Positions 1-5,120 of a stretch of DNA of 5,120 nt are shown piece after piece. Numbering within the stretch: the first letter of the stretch is position 1; every line of letters starts with the position of its first letter. The stretch spans positions 1 through 5,120 of the forward strand of contig JASHTR010000228.1 of NCBI GenBank assembly GCA_030040455.1. The letters run 5' to 3'. Under the pieces are notes generated by a model, which was not told the origin of the DNA, made no database searches, and was given only the letters and a program-made list of their open reading frames with translations. A program made the position numbers and the translations under genes. The DNA comes from Terriglobia bacterium. GTDB lineage: Bacteria; Acidobacteriota; Terriglobia; UBA7540.

Positions 1-104
1 GAAGCATCGTCGCTGGGGCTGTAGAGCTTCCGCTCGACCCAGTAACGCGCCCAGCTCGGCTCAATGCCTTCTGGCGAATAGACCCTGGGAATCTCTTCCT
101 GCAT
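1..104 (-). CDS. valS: Valyl-tRNA synthetase, N-terminal fragment (cut by window edge)
   Basis: Thirty-four complete codons are present, starting at an ATG at 104 and reading out of the left edge. The peptide contains IPRVYSPEGIEPSW followed by ARYWVERKLYSP. This matches the first strand and helix of class Ia aminoacyl-tRNA synthetases, above all ValRS, where a Y-x-P-x-x-I/V-E-x-x-W-x-x-Y/F-W pattern opens the protein before the Rossmann fold and HIGH motif. Those later motifs lie outside the window. The start is backed by GGAG and GAGG tracts about 4-9 nt upstream (108-117). ValRS charges tRNA-Val with valine in the cytoplasm and edits threonine. The FecR gene upstream is separated by a strong terminator, so this gene probably has its own promoter, which I could not identify with confidence. 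LeuRS or IleRS starts look broadly similar, so valine specificity is probable and not certain. Confidence 0.68.
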   Translation of the reverse strand, partial: MQEEIPRVYSPEGIEPSWARYWVERKLYSPSDDA

Positions 105-471
105 TAATCCTCGCTCCAGACTCTGAAGTGTGAACGCGACGGCCACTCGATAGTAGCATAGCCCCGCCAAAACTAGGCTTAGATGAGCCGCTGGTCGCTG
201 GGAGGGCAAGAGACCTTCCACACATCAAGCAGCAAAGCCGCCGGTCGTATGCGAATTGTTACGAGCCAATTTAGACAGGCCTGAGCCACTCCGCGCTCAC
301 CGTGCTTCTCAAGACTTAACAGGGAGCGTTCCAGCGGGTGTTGAAGATCTCATGGAAGGAAAGAACACAGGTTAAAACAGGCAGGACTCGCATTCCCTAC
401 GTTTGCTTTTGAACTTTCCGGGTTGAATATAAACCCACACCGGATACCCTGGGGGTGAACTGAAGAAGAAA
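105..471. other. Intergenic region, no gene recognised
   Basis: This stretch separates the valS-like start from the terminator of the FecR gene. I see no reading frame with coding character, no tRNA-like cloverleaf and no T-box consensus in front of the synthetase. The longest ATG frame noted is about 32 codons at 183 on the plus strand. It has no convincing ribosome binding site and no recognisable product. The promoter and leader of valS are expected here on the minus strand, but no well spaced -35/-10 pair stands out. A small inverted repeat, GGGTT/AACCC, around 420-437 has no T-tract. Confidence 0.5.
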
Positions 472-513
472 TAAAAAGGCGGCAGCCTTCAGGTTAGGGT
501 AGCCACCGCCTTT
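472..513 (-). terminator. Intrinsic terminator of the FecR gene
   Basis: Read on the minus strand, AAAGGCGG (513 to 506) pairs with CCGCCTTT (482 to 475). The stem extends inward through two G-U wobbles and a GC/GC pair to about 12 bp, with a loop of about 15 nt. TTTTTAT follows directly (477 to 471). It lies about 95 bases after the FecR stop codon, in the right orientation. On the plus strand the run after the stem is only TTT, so it should work mainly for the minus strand. Confidence 0.88.
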
Positions 514-607
514 GTCAACAGTTATTAAACCTCAGCTCCTCTTTTTGCCCCATCCTTATATCTTGAAGCAAGAGGTGTTCAGCTTCGCCTGCCAAGCCTG
601 CATTAAA

Positions 608-1462
608 CTACGGGCATGTTTGACCAGCAGGAGGCGTGTAGGGGCTCGGCTCATCCATCGAGTTCGCTTGTGCGTTCAGAGCGCAACCCACTTGGTTGGA
701 AGTGCTGTTCGCCGCATTGGCTGCCGAGGTTGCCGCATTGGCTGCCGAAGTTGCCGCTGTCGCTGCCGAAGTCGCAGACGCAGCCTGCGTATTCGCCGCA
801 TTGGCCGCATCGCGGGCGTCACCAGCACGCGACATTGCAACACCCGCCAGGATGGCCGCAACCACACCAGCGCCCAAAGCACCCGCTTCCAGCCCCGCGT
901 TGCCGCTCACGAGTTTCTGAGAGGTTCCGGTCTGGGGCATGGCGGCGTTTTTGGAGAGCAACGTGATGGTTTTGCCTTGAGCCACGTCCATGGCGCGACC
1001 GTTACCAGCAACATGGAGCGAGCCCTGCGTGGCAGTCACCATGACTTCGTCTTTATTAACCATAGCAACCCGGCCCGCCGTCTTATACCCCTTTGCCGGG
1101 GTGATCGACCAGCTTGCGGCAGTCACAGCCACCGGAGAGCCGTTCGCCGGATGAAACATTGAAACATTTCCCTTGGCCAGGTCGAGCGTGACACCGTCCG
1201 TTTCCTTAAAGAACTGCGCTTGGGTCTCACTTCCAAGCGTCATGCGGCTCCCGTTGGCCAGGGCAATCACAGCTGCACCTTCGTTGACCTGCAATAGGTC
1301 GCCGCTGAAAACCGTGCCATTGGCAAGGAGGGCTTGCCCGCTCACGGTCGCATTAAGGCTACCCGCAACGGTTCCAATAGCAGCTGAACCAGCAAAAATC
1401 GGAGCCGCGCCCACGACCCCAACCAGGAGCAGGAACAGCGTAATCCGAAATCTTATCGACAT
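608..1462 (-). CDS. Secreted or membrane-anchored FecR-domain protein with Ala-rich heptad tail
   Basis: The protein has 284 residues from the ATG at 1462. AAAAAAGGAG lies 8 nt upstream, so I prefer this start to the in-frame GTG at 1510. Residues 1-24 form a signal peptide: a basic start, a leucine/valine core and a likely cut at IFA-GSA. Residues about 48-120 match the FecR fold (PF04773-type), with GTVFSGDLLQV, a glycine-rich turn at ALANGSRMTLGS and TLDLAKGNVSMF. A beta-rich section continues to about 170 (DEVMVTATQGSLHV, then GKTITLL). A glycine/alanine-rich hydrophobic segment at about 190-210 could be a membrane helix. Residues 215-255 are low-complexity Ala/Asn/Thr/Ser repeats, and the last 30 residues hold two cysteines (260, 283) and several prolines. 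Classical FecR passes a signal from a TonB receptor to a FecI sigma factor, but no such partners are here and there is no N-terminal anti-sigma helix. A free-standing envelope FecR-domain protein is the safer call. It forms a single-gene transcription unit with its own promoter and terminator. Confidence 0.78.
   Translation of the reverse strand: MSIRFRITLFLLLVGVVGAAPIFAGSAAIGTVAGSLNATVSGQALLANGTVFSGDLLQVNEGAAVIALANGSRMTLGSETQAQFFKETDGVTLDLAKGNVSMFHPANGSPVAVTAASWSITPAKGYKTAGRVAMVNKDEVMVTATQGSLHVAGNGRAMDVAQGKTITLLSKNAAMPQTGTSQKLVSGNAGLEAGALGAGVVAAILAGVAMSRAGDARDAANAANTQAASATSAATAATSAANAATSAANAANSTSNQVGCALNAQANSMDEPSPYTPPAGQTCP
711..773 (-). repeat. 21-bp tandem repeat inside the FecR gene (AANAATS-type heptads)
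   Basis: Three consecutive 21-base units start at 711, 732 and 753. The first two differ at one position and the third is more diverged. Degenerate copies follow to about 815. Each unit encodes seven residues of the type S-A-A-N-A-A-T, giving the Ala-rich tail of the FecR protein. The unit length is a multiple of three, so gain or loss of copies would keep the frame and only change tail length. A seven-residue period with Ala at most positions fits a helix or coiled coil; this is inference. Confidence 0.8.
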
Positions 1463-1470
1463 GTGGTTAA

Positions 1471-1508
1471 CTCCTTTTTTAGCTAAGGTCAGGAGCCATT
1501 CACTCCTC
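1471..1508 (-). promoter_or_regulatory. FecR leader with mini-ORF and alternative Shine-Dalgarno pairing
   Basis: In the mRNA leader one CTCCT (1495 to 1491) sits between two AGGAG copies. One is upstream (1507 to 1503). The other is the actual ribosome binding site of the gene (1475 to 1471). The CTCCT can pair with only one of them at a time. The upstream copy is followed by an ATG at 1499 that opens a six-codon frame, MAPDLS, ending in TAA at 1481-1479. The pairings are visible. That they control translation is inference, since five-base stems can arise by chance. Confidence 0.35.
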
Positions 1509-1553
1509 ACCCGGGTTTACCTGAAATAATGCCCGAACAGCAAAATCTTTCTC

Positions 1554-1582
1554 ACTATAAGGAAAGCTTGCTGAGTTGTCAA
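1554..1582 (-). promoter_or_regulatory. Sigma70-type promoter of the FecR gene
   Basis: On the minus strand there is a perfect TTGACA (1582 to 1577), a 17-base spacer, and TATAGT (1559 to 1554), one base off TATAAT. An A/T-only run upstream (about 1587-1600) could act as an UP element. Transcription would begin near 1547, giving a leader of about 85 nt before the ATG at 1462. The near-consensus boxes suggest strong housekeeping expression unless a repressor binds. Confidence 0.85.
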
Positions 1583-1710
1583 CTACTATTTAAAAAAATT
1601 TGGCCGCTCTCTTCCAGCCCGCATCAGAATTCCACCCGACCGCTTTTCACCTTGCCTGCTCTGCCCTTGCAAGATCTAGCGTGATGCGTCCAGCACTTCT
1701 TTACGTATGC

Positions 1711-1828
1711 GGGAGCCTTGCAGTGCGGCAGCGTGCTGCCGATTTGCGCCGGCGACGGGCTCCGAGCGCTGAAGGAATATCCAGTGGCCAGCAAGCTGGC
1801 CTTGGGAAAAGCGGCGGCAAGCCGCCGC
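1711..1828. repeat. Cluster of three GC-rich hairpins, possible REP-like or structured element
   Basis: Three near-perfect inverted repeats follow one another: CGGCAGC-gt-GCTGCCG (1726-1741), GGCCAGC-aa-GCTGGCC (1786-1801) and GCGGCGGC-aa-GCCGCCGC (1811-1828). The first two are both entered by CAGTG (1721 and 1782). The first hairpin and an 8-base palindrome CGCCGGCG (1747-1754) are enclosed by GGAGCC (1712-1717) and GGCTCC (1758-1763), so a branched fold is possible. No protein frame here is credible. The arrangement resembles interspersed palindromic elements in bacterial genomes, but copy number cannot be judged from one window. Confidence 0.5.
1807..1828 (-). terminator. Probable intrinsic terminator of gatB-bcp
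   Basis: The rightmost hairpin of the cluster, read on the minus strand, has a 7-8 bp all-GC stem with a tight loop, followed at once by TTTT (1810 to 1807). It lies about 90 bases after the bcp stop codon and has no T-run on the other side. The short T-tract makes it weaker than the FecR terminator. Confidence 0.55.
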
Positions 1829-1920
1829 AATCCAAAGGGGCAATCATAAAGTAGTAAATATTATTTATCAAGCATTATAAGTTTATATATATAGATTTGG
1901 TACGCCGCCCGCGGTTTCTT
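1829..1920. other. AT-rich 3' flank of bcp
   Basis: From about 1846 to 1898 the sequence is almost entirely A and T, including an alternating TATATATATA run near 1884-1893. It stands out sharply from the GC-rich hairpins on one side and bcp on the other. It contains chance TATAAT-like words on both strands, but I found no matching -35 box or gene for them to serve. It probably forms the untranslated end of the bcp mRNA. Confidence 0.4.
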
Positions 1921-2388
1921 TTACGCCTTGACGTCCTTGAGCGCCGCCAGCACTTCGTGAATGTGCCCCTCCACTTTCACACGGGGAAAGACGGTTTTTA
2001 CCTTGCCATCCGCGCCGAGGATATACGTTGTGCGCGCGACGCCCATTGTTTTGCGGCCATACATATTCTTTTCCTGCCACACCCCGTAGGCTTCGAGCGT
2101 TTGATGGCTGGGGTCGGAGAGCAAAGGGAAATTCAGCATGTATTTATCGCGAAACTTCTGAAGGTCTTCCACCGGGTCACCGCTCATTCCCACCACGCGC
2201 GCGCCAGCTTTTTCCAACTCCTTTTTGGCGTCGCGGAACTGGTTGGCTTCGCTGGTGCAACCGGGCGTATCCGCGCGGGGATAGAAATAAAGGACGAGCG
2301 TTTTTCCGAGCAGGTCTTTCAGCCTCACTTCCTCGCCGGAGTCCGACCGCAGCGTGAAAGCCGGCGCTTTGTCGCCCACATTCAGCAT
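1921..2388 (-). CDS. bcp: Peroxiredoxin of the Bcp/PrxQ type, lacking the usual resolving cysteine
   Basis: This 155-residue protein has the normal length for Bcp (thioredoxin-dependent thiol peroxidase, AhpC/TSA superfamily). It reduces hydrogen peroxide and organic hydroperoxides in the cytoplasm. Visible features are GDKAPAFTL at the start, the strand LVLYFYPRAD, the active site TPGCT with Thr41 and peroxidatic Cys44, and the VVGMSGDP strand. Arg119 in GVARTTYIL is the conserved active-site arginine. In most Bcp/PrxQ proteins a second cysteine lies five residues after the first. Here that position is Asn49, and Cys44 is the only cysteine in the protein. It should therefore work as a 1-Cys enzyme, reduced through a mixed disulfide with an outside thiol. 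The start ATG at 2388 lies three bases after the gatB stop codon and has an ideal AGGAGG site six bases upstream. The gene is second in a gatB-bcp operon and probably translationally coupled. Confidence 0.93.
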   Translation of the reverse strand: MLNVGDKAPAFTLRSDSGEEVRLKDLLGKTLVLYFYPRADTPGCTSEANQFRDAKKELEKAGARVVGMSGDPVEDLQKFRDKYMLNFPLLSDPSHQTLEAYGVWQEKNMYGRKTMGVARTTYILGADGKVKTVFPRVKVEGHIHEVLAALKDVKA

Positions 2389-2391
2389 GAC

Positions 2392-2400
2392 TCACCTCCT
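2392..2400 (-). promoter_or_regulatory. bcp ribosome binding site embedded in the gatB stop region
   Basis: On the minus strand AGGAGGTGA reads as the last two GatB codons (AGG AGG, Arg-Arg) plus the TGA stop. It is also a near-perfect Shine-Dalgarno for bcp, with six bases between AGGAGG and ATG. Ribosomes ending gatB would uncover or directly reuse this site, which fits translational coupling. It also fixes the bcp start. Confidence 0.85.
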
Positions 2401-3855
2401 GATGAGTTCTTCTTTCAAAACGTCCTGGACCAATTGAGGGTTGGCCTGGCCTCGCGTCGCCTTCATCAACTGGCCCACAAACCAACCCAGAGTCGCGGTT
2501 TTACCGCTGCGATATTGCTCCACTTGTTTAGGATGAGCGCGGATGATCTCGCCGGCGACGGCGCGGATTTTCTCCGGATCGTCGATCTGGGCGAGGCCAT
2601 TTTCCGCCATCACCTCCCCTGGCCGCCGGCCCGTCCGGACCATTTCCTCGAGGATCTCTTTCGCCATCTTTCCCGAAATCGTCTTCCTGGCCATCAGGGA
2701 AATCAGCTCCGCCATCCCCGCCGGCGCCGGAGATTCGGTGAACGTCCGGCCGGACTCCTGTAAAAGGAACGTGAGGTCGTTCAAGATCCAGTTGGCCGAG
2801 AGTTTCGGCTCGCCCGAGAGCTTTGCCACCTCCTCGAAATAGCCGGCCACGTCCCGGGAAAGGACCAGGAGCTGCGCATCCTGTTTCGGCAATGCATATT
2901 GCCTCAGGAAACGTTCCTCACGGGCCTGGGGCAACTCGGGCAACATCCTCCGGATTTCTTCTTTCCAGCTTTCGCCGATCGCCAGGGGCAGCAAATCCGG
3001 CTCCGGGAAATAGCGGTAGTCATGGGCGAATTCCTTGGACCTCATGCCATAGGTGCGCTGCTCGCGGCTGTCCCACAGTCGTGTTTCCTGCGTTACTTCA
3101 CCGCCGCTTTCAAGCAGCTTCATCTGGCGCTCGGTTTCATAGGCCAGCGCCCGTTGAAGGAAGCGGAAGGAGTTGAGGTTTTTCACTTCCGTCTTCGTCC
3201 CAAAGCACGTTGCGCCCGCGCGGCGCACGCTGGCGTTCGCATCGCAGCGCAGGCTGCCCTCTTCCATATTGCAATCGGACACTTCGAGATAAAGCATCAG
3301 CGTTTTGAGCTGGGTGAGGAACTCGTGCGCTTCTTCCGGCGAGCGCAGGTCCGGCTCAGTGACAATCTCAATCAGCGGCACGCCGGAACGGTTGAGGTCG
3401 ATATAGGAGTTGCGGTCCGAATCCGGGAAGCCTTCGTGCAACGATTTTCCCGCATCCTCTTCCAGGTGGACGCGCGTAACGCCAATGCGCTTACGCCCGC
3501 CGCCCGCCGCAATTTCCAGCCAGCCGTTCTCAGCCAGCGGCTGATCGAATTGCGAAATCTGGTATCCCTTGGGCAGGTCCGGATAGAAATAATTCTTGCG
3601 AGCGAAGCGCGAGCTTGAATTGAGGCTGCAATTGAGTGCCATCGCCGCCTTCATGGCCATCGTCACGGCTTCGCGGTTGAGGGCAGGAAGCGCCCCCGGC
3701 AGGCCCAGGCACACCGGACAGGTGTGCGTATTGGGAGGATCGCCAAACCTCGTGGAACAGCCACAAAAAACTTTCGACTCGGTCAGGAGCTGAACGTGAA
3801 CTTCCAGCCCGATGACGATCTCGTACTGCGTTCGAACCTCCGTGGCCAAAGGCAT
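2392..3855 (-). CDS. gatB: Asp/Glu-tRNA amidotransferase subunit B
   Basis: A full-length GatB of 487 residues (family about 475-490). With GatA and GatC it converts Glu-tRNA(Gln) and/or Asp-tRNA(Asn) into the amidated forms. GatB binds the mischarged tRNA and activates its carboxyl group with ATP. Visible features are YEIVIGLEVHVQL at 11-23; a Cys quartet CGC (31, 33) and CPVC (46, 49) of the zinc-binding kind; YFYPDLPKGYQISQ at 89-102; HLEEDAGK at 130-137; and the family signature DLNRSGVPLIEI at 153-164. The helical domain follows (about 300-410), then the YqeY-like tail with GWFVGQLMKATRGQANP at 457-473. I chose the ATG at 3855 because GGGAG lies 8 bases upstream. A TTG two codons earlier is too close to that site. 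gatA and gatC are not adjacent: upstream is a divergent gene and downstream is bcp. The presence of gatB suggests the organism uses the indirect route for Gln- and/or Asn-tRNA. Confidence 0.97.
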   Translation of the reverse strand: MPLATEVRTQYEIVIGLEVHVQLLTESKVFCGCSTRFGDPPNTHTCPVCLGLPGALPALNREAVTMAMKAAMALNCSLNSSSRFARKNYFYPDLPKGYQISQFDQPLAENGWLEIAAGGGRKRIGVTRVHLEEDAGKSLHEGFPDSDRNSYIDLNRSGVPLIEIVTEPDLRSPEEAHEFLTQLKTLMLYLEVSDCNMEEGSLRCDANASVRRAGATCFGTKTEVKNLNSFRFLQRALAYETERQMKLLESGGEVTQETRLWDSREQRTYGMRSKEFAHDYRYFPEPDLLPLAIGESWKEEIRRMLPELPQAREERFLRQYALPKQDAQLLVLSRDVAGYFEEVAKLSGEPKLSANWILNDLTFLLQESGRTFTESPAPAGMAELISLMARKTISGKMAKEILEEMVRTGRRPGEVMAENGLAQIDDPEKIRAVAGEIIRAHPKQVEQYRSGKTATLGWFVGQLMKATRGQANPQLVQDVLKEELIRR

Positions 3856-3968
3856 GAGCAAAACTCCCGTATCGAAAGCAGAAGACCATTATACCGGAAG
3901 CATCGCCACGCGCGGCTTGCGCATCCACTTTGTGTGAGCACCATACCATCGGAAAAGAAGGAGGTTCT
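3856..3968. other. Divergent intergenic region between gatB and the radical SAM gene
   Basis: These 113 bases must hold the start signals of both genes. The minus-strand -10 box is clear. On the plus strand the best candidate is TTGCGC (3917-3922) with CATACC about 19 bases later, which is too poor to call. The plus-strand gene does have an excellent ribosome binding site, AAGGAGGT at 3958-3965, four to five bases before its ATG. Confidence 0.5.
3888..3893 (-). promoter_or_regulatory. -10 box of the gatB-bcp promoter
   Basis: A perfect TATAAT lies on the minus strand, 32 bases before the gatB ATG. A start about seven bases further on would give a leader of roughly 26 nt that still contains the GGGAG site. 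No good -35 hexamer is found at 16-18 bases and there is no extended -10 TG, so the promoter may be weak or activator-assisted. Confidence 0.55.
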
Positions 3969-5120
3969 ATGCCCGAATTCCAGCCATCATATCCGGAAAC
4001 CGGCGGATCGATTCCGCCCTTCCGAGTCGACGTACAAATCCACGAGCTTCTCACAAAATCCAAATCCAGGCCGCTGACTCCGCCTCCGCCTTCCGTTCCG
4101 GCTCCGGGCCTTCCCGATCCCGTATTTCCGCAACACCCGGAGCTTCTCGGCGACAACGGCCTCCCGCTTTCCCGCCCCGAGCCCGGCGAATCCCCTTACC
4201 GCCGCCGCTGGACGCCCGCTCTTATCTATCATACGATGCGAGGCTGGCTCTTTCCTTACATCAAATCGCGCCTGCTGCCGGGTGACTTTCATCCTCTCAT
4301 TGCTTACCTCTTCACCGAGTGGAAGTGCAATCTCGATTGCCATTATTGCTGGGCGTTTGACAACCGCGTGAAAGGCATGACCGAGGAGACGGCCCGCCGC
4401 TCCATTGACTGGCTGCACTCCACCACCTGCCGCGTCCTGGCGCTGATGGGCGGCGAGCCGCTCCTGCGTCCTCAGCTTGTTCACAAGGTGATTTACTATG
4501 CCGCGAAGAAAGGCTTCTGGGTGTATCTCCCCACCAACGCGCGCCTCTTGCGGCCAGAAGTTATTGACCGCATCGGCGACGCGGGCGTGGCGACCGTCAA
4601 TTTCGCCGTAGATGCCGTGGAAGAGAAGCCGGGCCTGCCGAAGGCTCTTAGGCCGGTCCGAAGATACTTCGATTATCTCATCAAGAAGCAATATGATTAC
4701 GGCTACACGGTTTTCTTCAACATCAACATCTGCCGCACGAACCACAATGACGTCCGCGAGCTCACCGAAATTGCGCATGAAAACGGCATTGCGACGGACT
4801 ACCACATCAATGAATCGCCCATGATCGAGCAGCCTCATTTCAAGCATCTCGAAGAGAACAGCACTTACATCACCCGCGAGGACTGGCCGGCGGTTGACGC
4901 GCTGCTCGACTGGCTGATGGAGAAGAACAAGGCGGGCTACAAGATGGTGAACTCCGTCAAGCGCCTGAACGATATGAAGGACTTCCTGCGCGGCAAGGTA
5001 GAGCCCTGGAACTGCCGGGCCGGAATGAATTCGCTTATCATCCGCGTCGATGGAACGCTGGCTCCCTGCTTCCCCATGTATTCCGCGGCCTACGACTGGG
5101 GCACAGCGGGCGCGCACAAC
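3969..5120 (+). CDS. Radical SAM protein with SPASM/Twitch-like C-terminus (cut by window edge)
   Basis: An open frame of 384 codons runs from the ATG at 3969 to the last base of the window with no stop. AAGGAGGT just upstream supports the start. Residues 34-75 are proline-rich and look like a flexible linker. Residues 80-115 (RRRWTP to PLIAYLF) lead into the radical SAM motif C-N-L-D-C-H-Y-C-W with Cys120, Cys124 and Cys127, which hold the 4Fe-4S cluster that cleaves S-adenosylmethionine. MGGEPLL at 160-166 is the SAM-binding GGE motif, and LPTNARLL (187-194) and NFAVDA (211-216) are later strands of the partial barrel. Cys349 in WNCRAG and Cys367 in DGTLAPCF fit the start of an auxiliary-cluster domain (SPASM or Twitch). 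The missing C-terminus would decide which. Such enzymes often modify peptides or mature enzymes or cofactors. I cannot assign a substrate: no precursor peptide is seen in the window, and the gene is divergent from gatB. Confidence 0.9.
   Translation, partial: MPEFQPSYPETGGSIPPFRVDVQIHELLTKSKSRPLTPPPPSVPAPGLPDPVFPQHPELLGDNGLPLSRPEPGESPYRRRWTPALIYHTMRGWLFPYIKSRLLPGDFHPLIAYLFTEWKCNLDCHYCWAFDNRVKGMTEETARRSIDWLHSTTCRVLALMGGEPLLRPQLVHKVIYYAAKKGFWVYLPTNARLLRPEVIDRIGDAGVATVNFAVDAVEEKPGLPKALRPVRRYFDYLIKKQYDYGYTVFFNINICRTNHNDVRELTEIAHENGIATDYHINESPMIEQPHFKHLEENSTYITREDWPAVDALLDWLMEKNKAGYKMVNSVKRLNDMKDFLRGKVEPWNCRAGMNSLIIRVDGTLAPCFPMYSAAYDWGTAGAHN

Noticed and set aside
105..250. A T-box riboswitch in front of the valS-like gene
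   Set aside because: The conserved T-box sequence and an associated terminator were looked for on the minus strand and not found.
183..281. A 32-codon ATG frame on the plus strand
   Set aside because: It has a poor ribosome binding site, no recognisable product and no promoter in view.
512..1162. A 216-codon plus-strand frame rich in Arg and Cys
   Set aside because: It is the shadow of the repetitive FecR gene; the Arg/Cys runs come from the alanine codons on the other strand.
1463..1510. Upstream GTG start for the FecR gene, adding 16 residues
   Set aside because: The ATG at 1462 has a good ribosome binding site and begins a normal signal peptide; the extension would put polar residues in front of it.
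1600..1854. An 84-codon plus-strand frame and a minus-strand 68-codon frame in the hairpin block
   Set aside because: Both run through the inverted repeats and lack a ribosome binding site or any recognisable motif; the plus frame starts at TTG.
1870..1890. TATAAT-like words in the AT-rich flank as promoters
   Set aside because: They are expected by chance in such A/T-rich DNA, and no -35 box or downstream gene fits.
1897..2763. A 288-codon plus-strand open frame across bcp and the end of gatB
   Set aside because: It is antisense to two well identified genes, crosses their junction and has no family features.
3987..5117. A 376-codon open frame on the minus strand opposite the radical SAM gene
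   Set aside because: It shows no recognisable domain, while the plus-strand frame has the radical SAM motifs and a strong ribosome binding site. It arises from GC-rich codon use on the other strand.

Overview
The window carries five protein-coding genes. Four lie on the minus strand: a valS-like fragment at the left edge, a FecR-domain protein, a bcp-type peroxiredoxin, and gatB. A radical SAM gene runs off the right edge on the plus strand. The coding DNA is fairly GC-rich with G/C-ending codons, while the intergenic regions are AT-rich and hold E. coli-like -10/-35 boxes and strong AGGAGG ribosome binding sites. The small secreted FecR protein with no sigma factor beside it, the gatB-bcp pair, and the style of the radical SAM protein suggest a free-living Gram-negative bacterium, perhaps of the Acidobacteriota. 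That placement is inference from gene style, not from a marker gene.

Left part (1-1600): the first 34 codons of a class I aminoacyl-tRNA synthetase, most likely valyl, read leftward out of the window. About 370 bases with no recognisable gene follow. Next comes a complete one-gene transcription unit on the minus strand, with a near-consensus sigma70-type promoter (1554-1582), a leader of about 85 nt, a fecR-like gene (608-1462) and a clear intrinsic terminator (472-513). Its leader has two competing Shine-Dalgarno copies around one anti-Shine-Dalgarno and a six-codon mini-ORF, which could matter for translation control.

Middle (1600-1920): an intergenic block with three near-perfect GC-rich hairpins in about 120 bases, next to a very AT-rich stretch. 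It looks like a structured interspersed element, and its last hairpin can end the gatB-bcp transcript. This is the least explained part of the window.

Right part (1921-5120): gatB and bcp form a tight two-gene operon on the minus strand. The bcp ribosome binding site is written into the last two arginine codons and the stop codon of gatB. GatB is the tRNA-binding and kinase subunit of the Glu-tRNA(Gln)/Asp-tRNA(Asn) amidotransferase, and its partners gatA and gatC are not here. The Bcp protein has the peroxidatic cysteine but no resolving cysteine. Divergent from gatB, across about 110 bases, a radical SAM protein with a proline-rich N-terminus and SPASM/Twitch-like C-terminal cysteines begins and is cut by the window edge at codon 384.

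No tRNA, rRNA, CRISPR array, transposase or phage gene was seen.
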